The notes under the pieces: model-generated
Database searches by the model: none
What the model saw: the letters and a program-made list of their open reading frames with translations, nothing else
Told to the model about the DNA's origin: nothing
Shown: positions 1 through 33,965 of the stretch, piece after piece
Numbering within the stretch: the stretch's first letter is position 1
How the letters are laid out: every line of letters begins with the position of its first letter
From: Nemertoderma westbladi
Taxonomy: Eukaryota; Xenacoelomorpha; Nemertodermatida; Nemertodermatidae
DNA length: 33,965 nucleotides
Direction: 5' to 3'
Assembly (NCBI GenBank): GCA_032718475.1
Contig: JAUCBJ010000801.1
Span: 1-33,965 of the forward strand
Made by a program: the position numbers and the translations under genes

Positions 1-566
1 GTCCTATCAGAACAAAGTGTCATTCTGAGATAATCACCCTTTAGCGTTTTTTTTATTTACACATTAAAGTTGAAGTTGGCATTCTGTATTTTTGCATGCA
101 AGTACATAAATGTACTTCAAAATCTTTACTTCAAAAAAAATTTCCAAAACTTAAAAATTGTTTCGCATATATCAGGCAGTATTAATTGTACATAAGACCT
201 TTTTTGTTTATGTCTATGCGATTTTTACTGTACATAGTCTGACTATATTACTCCAGGATATCAGGCAGTATTGTTCATATGACCTCAGAACCTTATTGGT
301 AAGTCTCATAGGACCTCTGTATGAGTATAACTCTGATTCTAAGAAAATGTCACATAGGACCTTTTTATGCTCAGCCCTTCAATTTTAATGTCGCATTAAA
401 ATCAAGAGGAACAGGGATTATAAATATTGCATATGGGCATCAAAAATACAACTGATATGTTCCAAATATAATAAACCGATAAAACTGAGCGATATTTATG
501 TAACAGAAGCGAAGGTAATCCAACCGATCTATTGTAATTCAGTTAGAATTAATACGAATCACTACA
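1..566 (-). promoter_or_regulatory. Alpha-tubulin 3' UTR / downstream flank
   Basis: No gene is supported here; the region follows the tubulin stop codon. On the minus strand, candidate poly(A) signals are ATTAAA (plus positions 384-389) and AATAAA (plus positions 52-57). I cannot decide which is used. Short related phrases (atcaggcagtatt, twice; variants of catagGACCT, four times) recur between about 165 and 365, suggesting a decayed local duplication. Confidence 0.4.
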
Positions 567-33758
<33,192 letters not shown>

Positions 33759-33965
33759 CTAAATAAAAAATAGAAAACAAACAGTAATATAATTTCTGGA
33801 TTATGACCCGGGGGTTACATTCATTAAAATGTCATTGAACGGCACATAATTATGGTCTAGTTAATTAAAATAACTTTTGAAATAACAAGTAAAGGTATAA
33901 TTAAAAATATATTATTATAATATAGAATTGTTGTAAATAATATAAACAATTTTCAAATAGAATGA
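33759..33965 (-). other. Alpha-tubulin intron 1 (3' part)
   Basis: Upstream of Arg2 the sense strand ends TTTTATTTAG, an acceptor, so this is intron sequence behind an ATG-only exon. It is AT-rich, with no other gene and no ATG followed by a donor that I would accept. Confidence 0.75.

Overview
The window is animal (metazoan) nuclear DNA, AT-rich outside coding exons. It carries an intron-split alpha-tubulin gene on the minus strand and, nested antisense in one of its introns, a Frizzled/kringle-type receptor tyrosine kinase gene on the plus strand. Receptor tyrosine kinases with Ig, EGF, Frizzled and kringle modules, an intron directly after the tubulin start codon, and AATAAA-type poly(A) signals all point to an invertebrate animal. 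I cannot name the phylum from sequence alone.

Layout, left to right. 1-566: tubulin 3' flank/UTR. 567-818 and 1490-1666: the last two tubulin exons. 1667-9947: an 8.3 kb tubulin intron holding a tRNA-like relic, an A-tailed retroposon-like stretch, a long inverted repeat (3122-3940), a small terminal-inverted-repeat element (4516-4746), homopolymer tracts, and the two-exon receptor kinase gene (5766-7943, 8084-9001). 9948-11800: four more tubulin exons (9948-10073, 10683-10894, 11329-11504, 11608-11800). 11801-33535: a 21.7 kb intron that is almost entirely one minisatellite. 33536-33758: the exon for residues 2-75. The ATG-only first exon appears to lie beyond the right edge. Joined, the exons encode residues 2-453 of a full-length alpha-tubulin with every junction in phase.

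The striking feature is that both tandem arrays in the window are amplified splice junctions of this one gene. The large array (about 500 units of 39 or 48 bp) repeats the last ~31 bases of exon 2 plus the 5' splice site AG|GTGAGT. The small array (22 units of 26 bp, 10074-10640) repeats a pyrimidine-rich tract, the 3' splice-site AG, and the first six bases of the exon at 10073. One intron therefore holds hundreds of copies of its own donor and another holds about twenty copies of its own acceptor. The large array also has higher-order repeat structure, and its units keep the tubulin reading frame open until a 2-bp insertion seven units in.

The long plus-strand reading frames in the array are by-products of units divisible by three and are not treated as genes. 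Splice sites were placed by protein continuity and GT/AG rules, not by transcript data.
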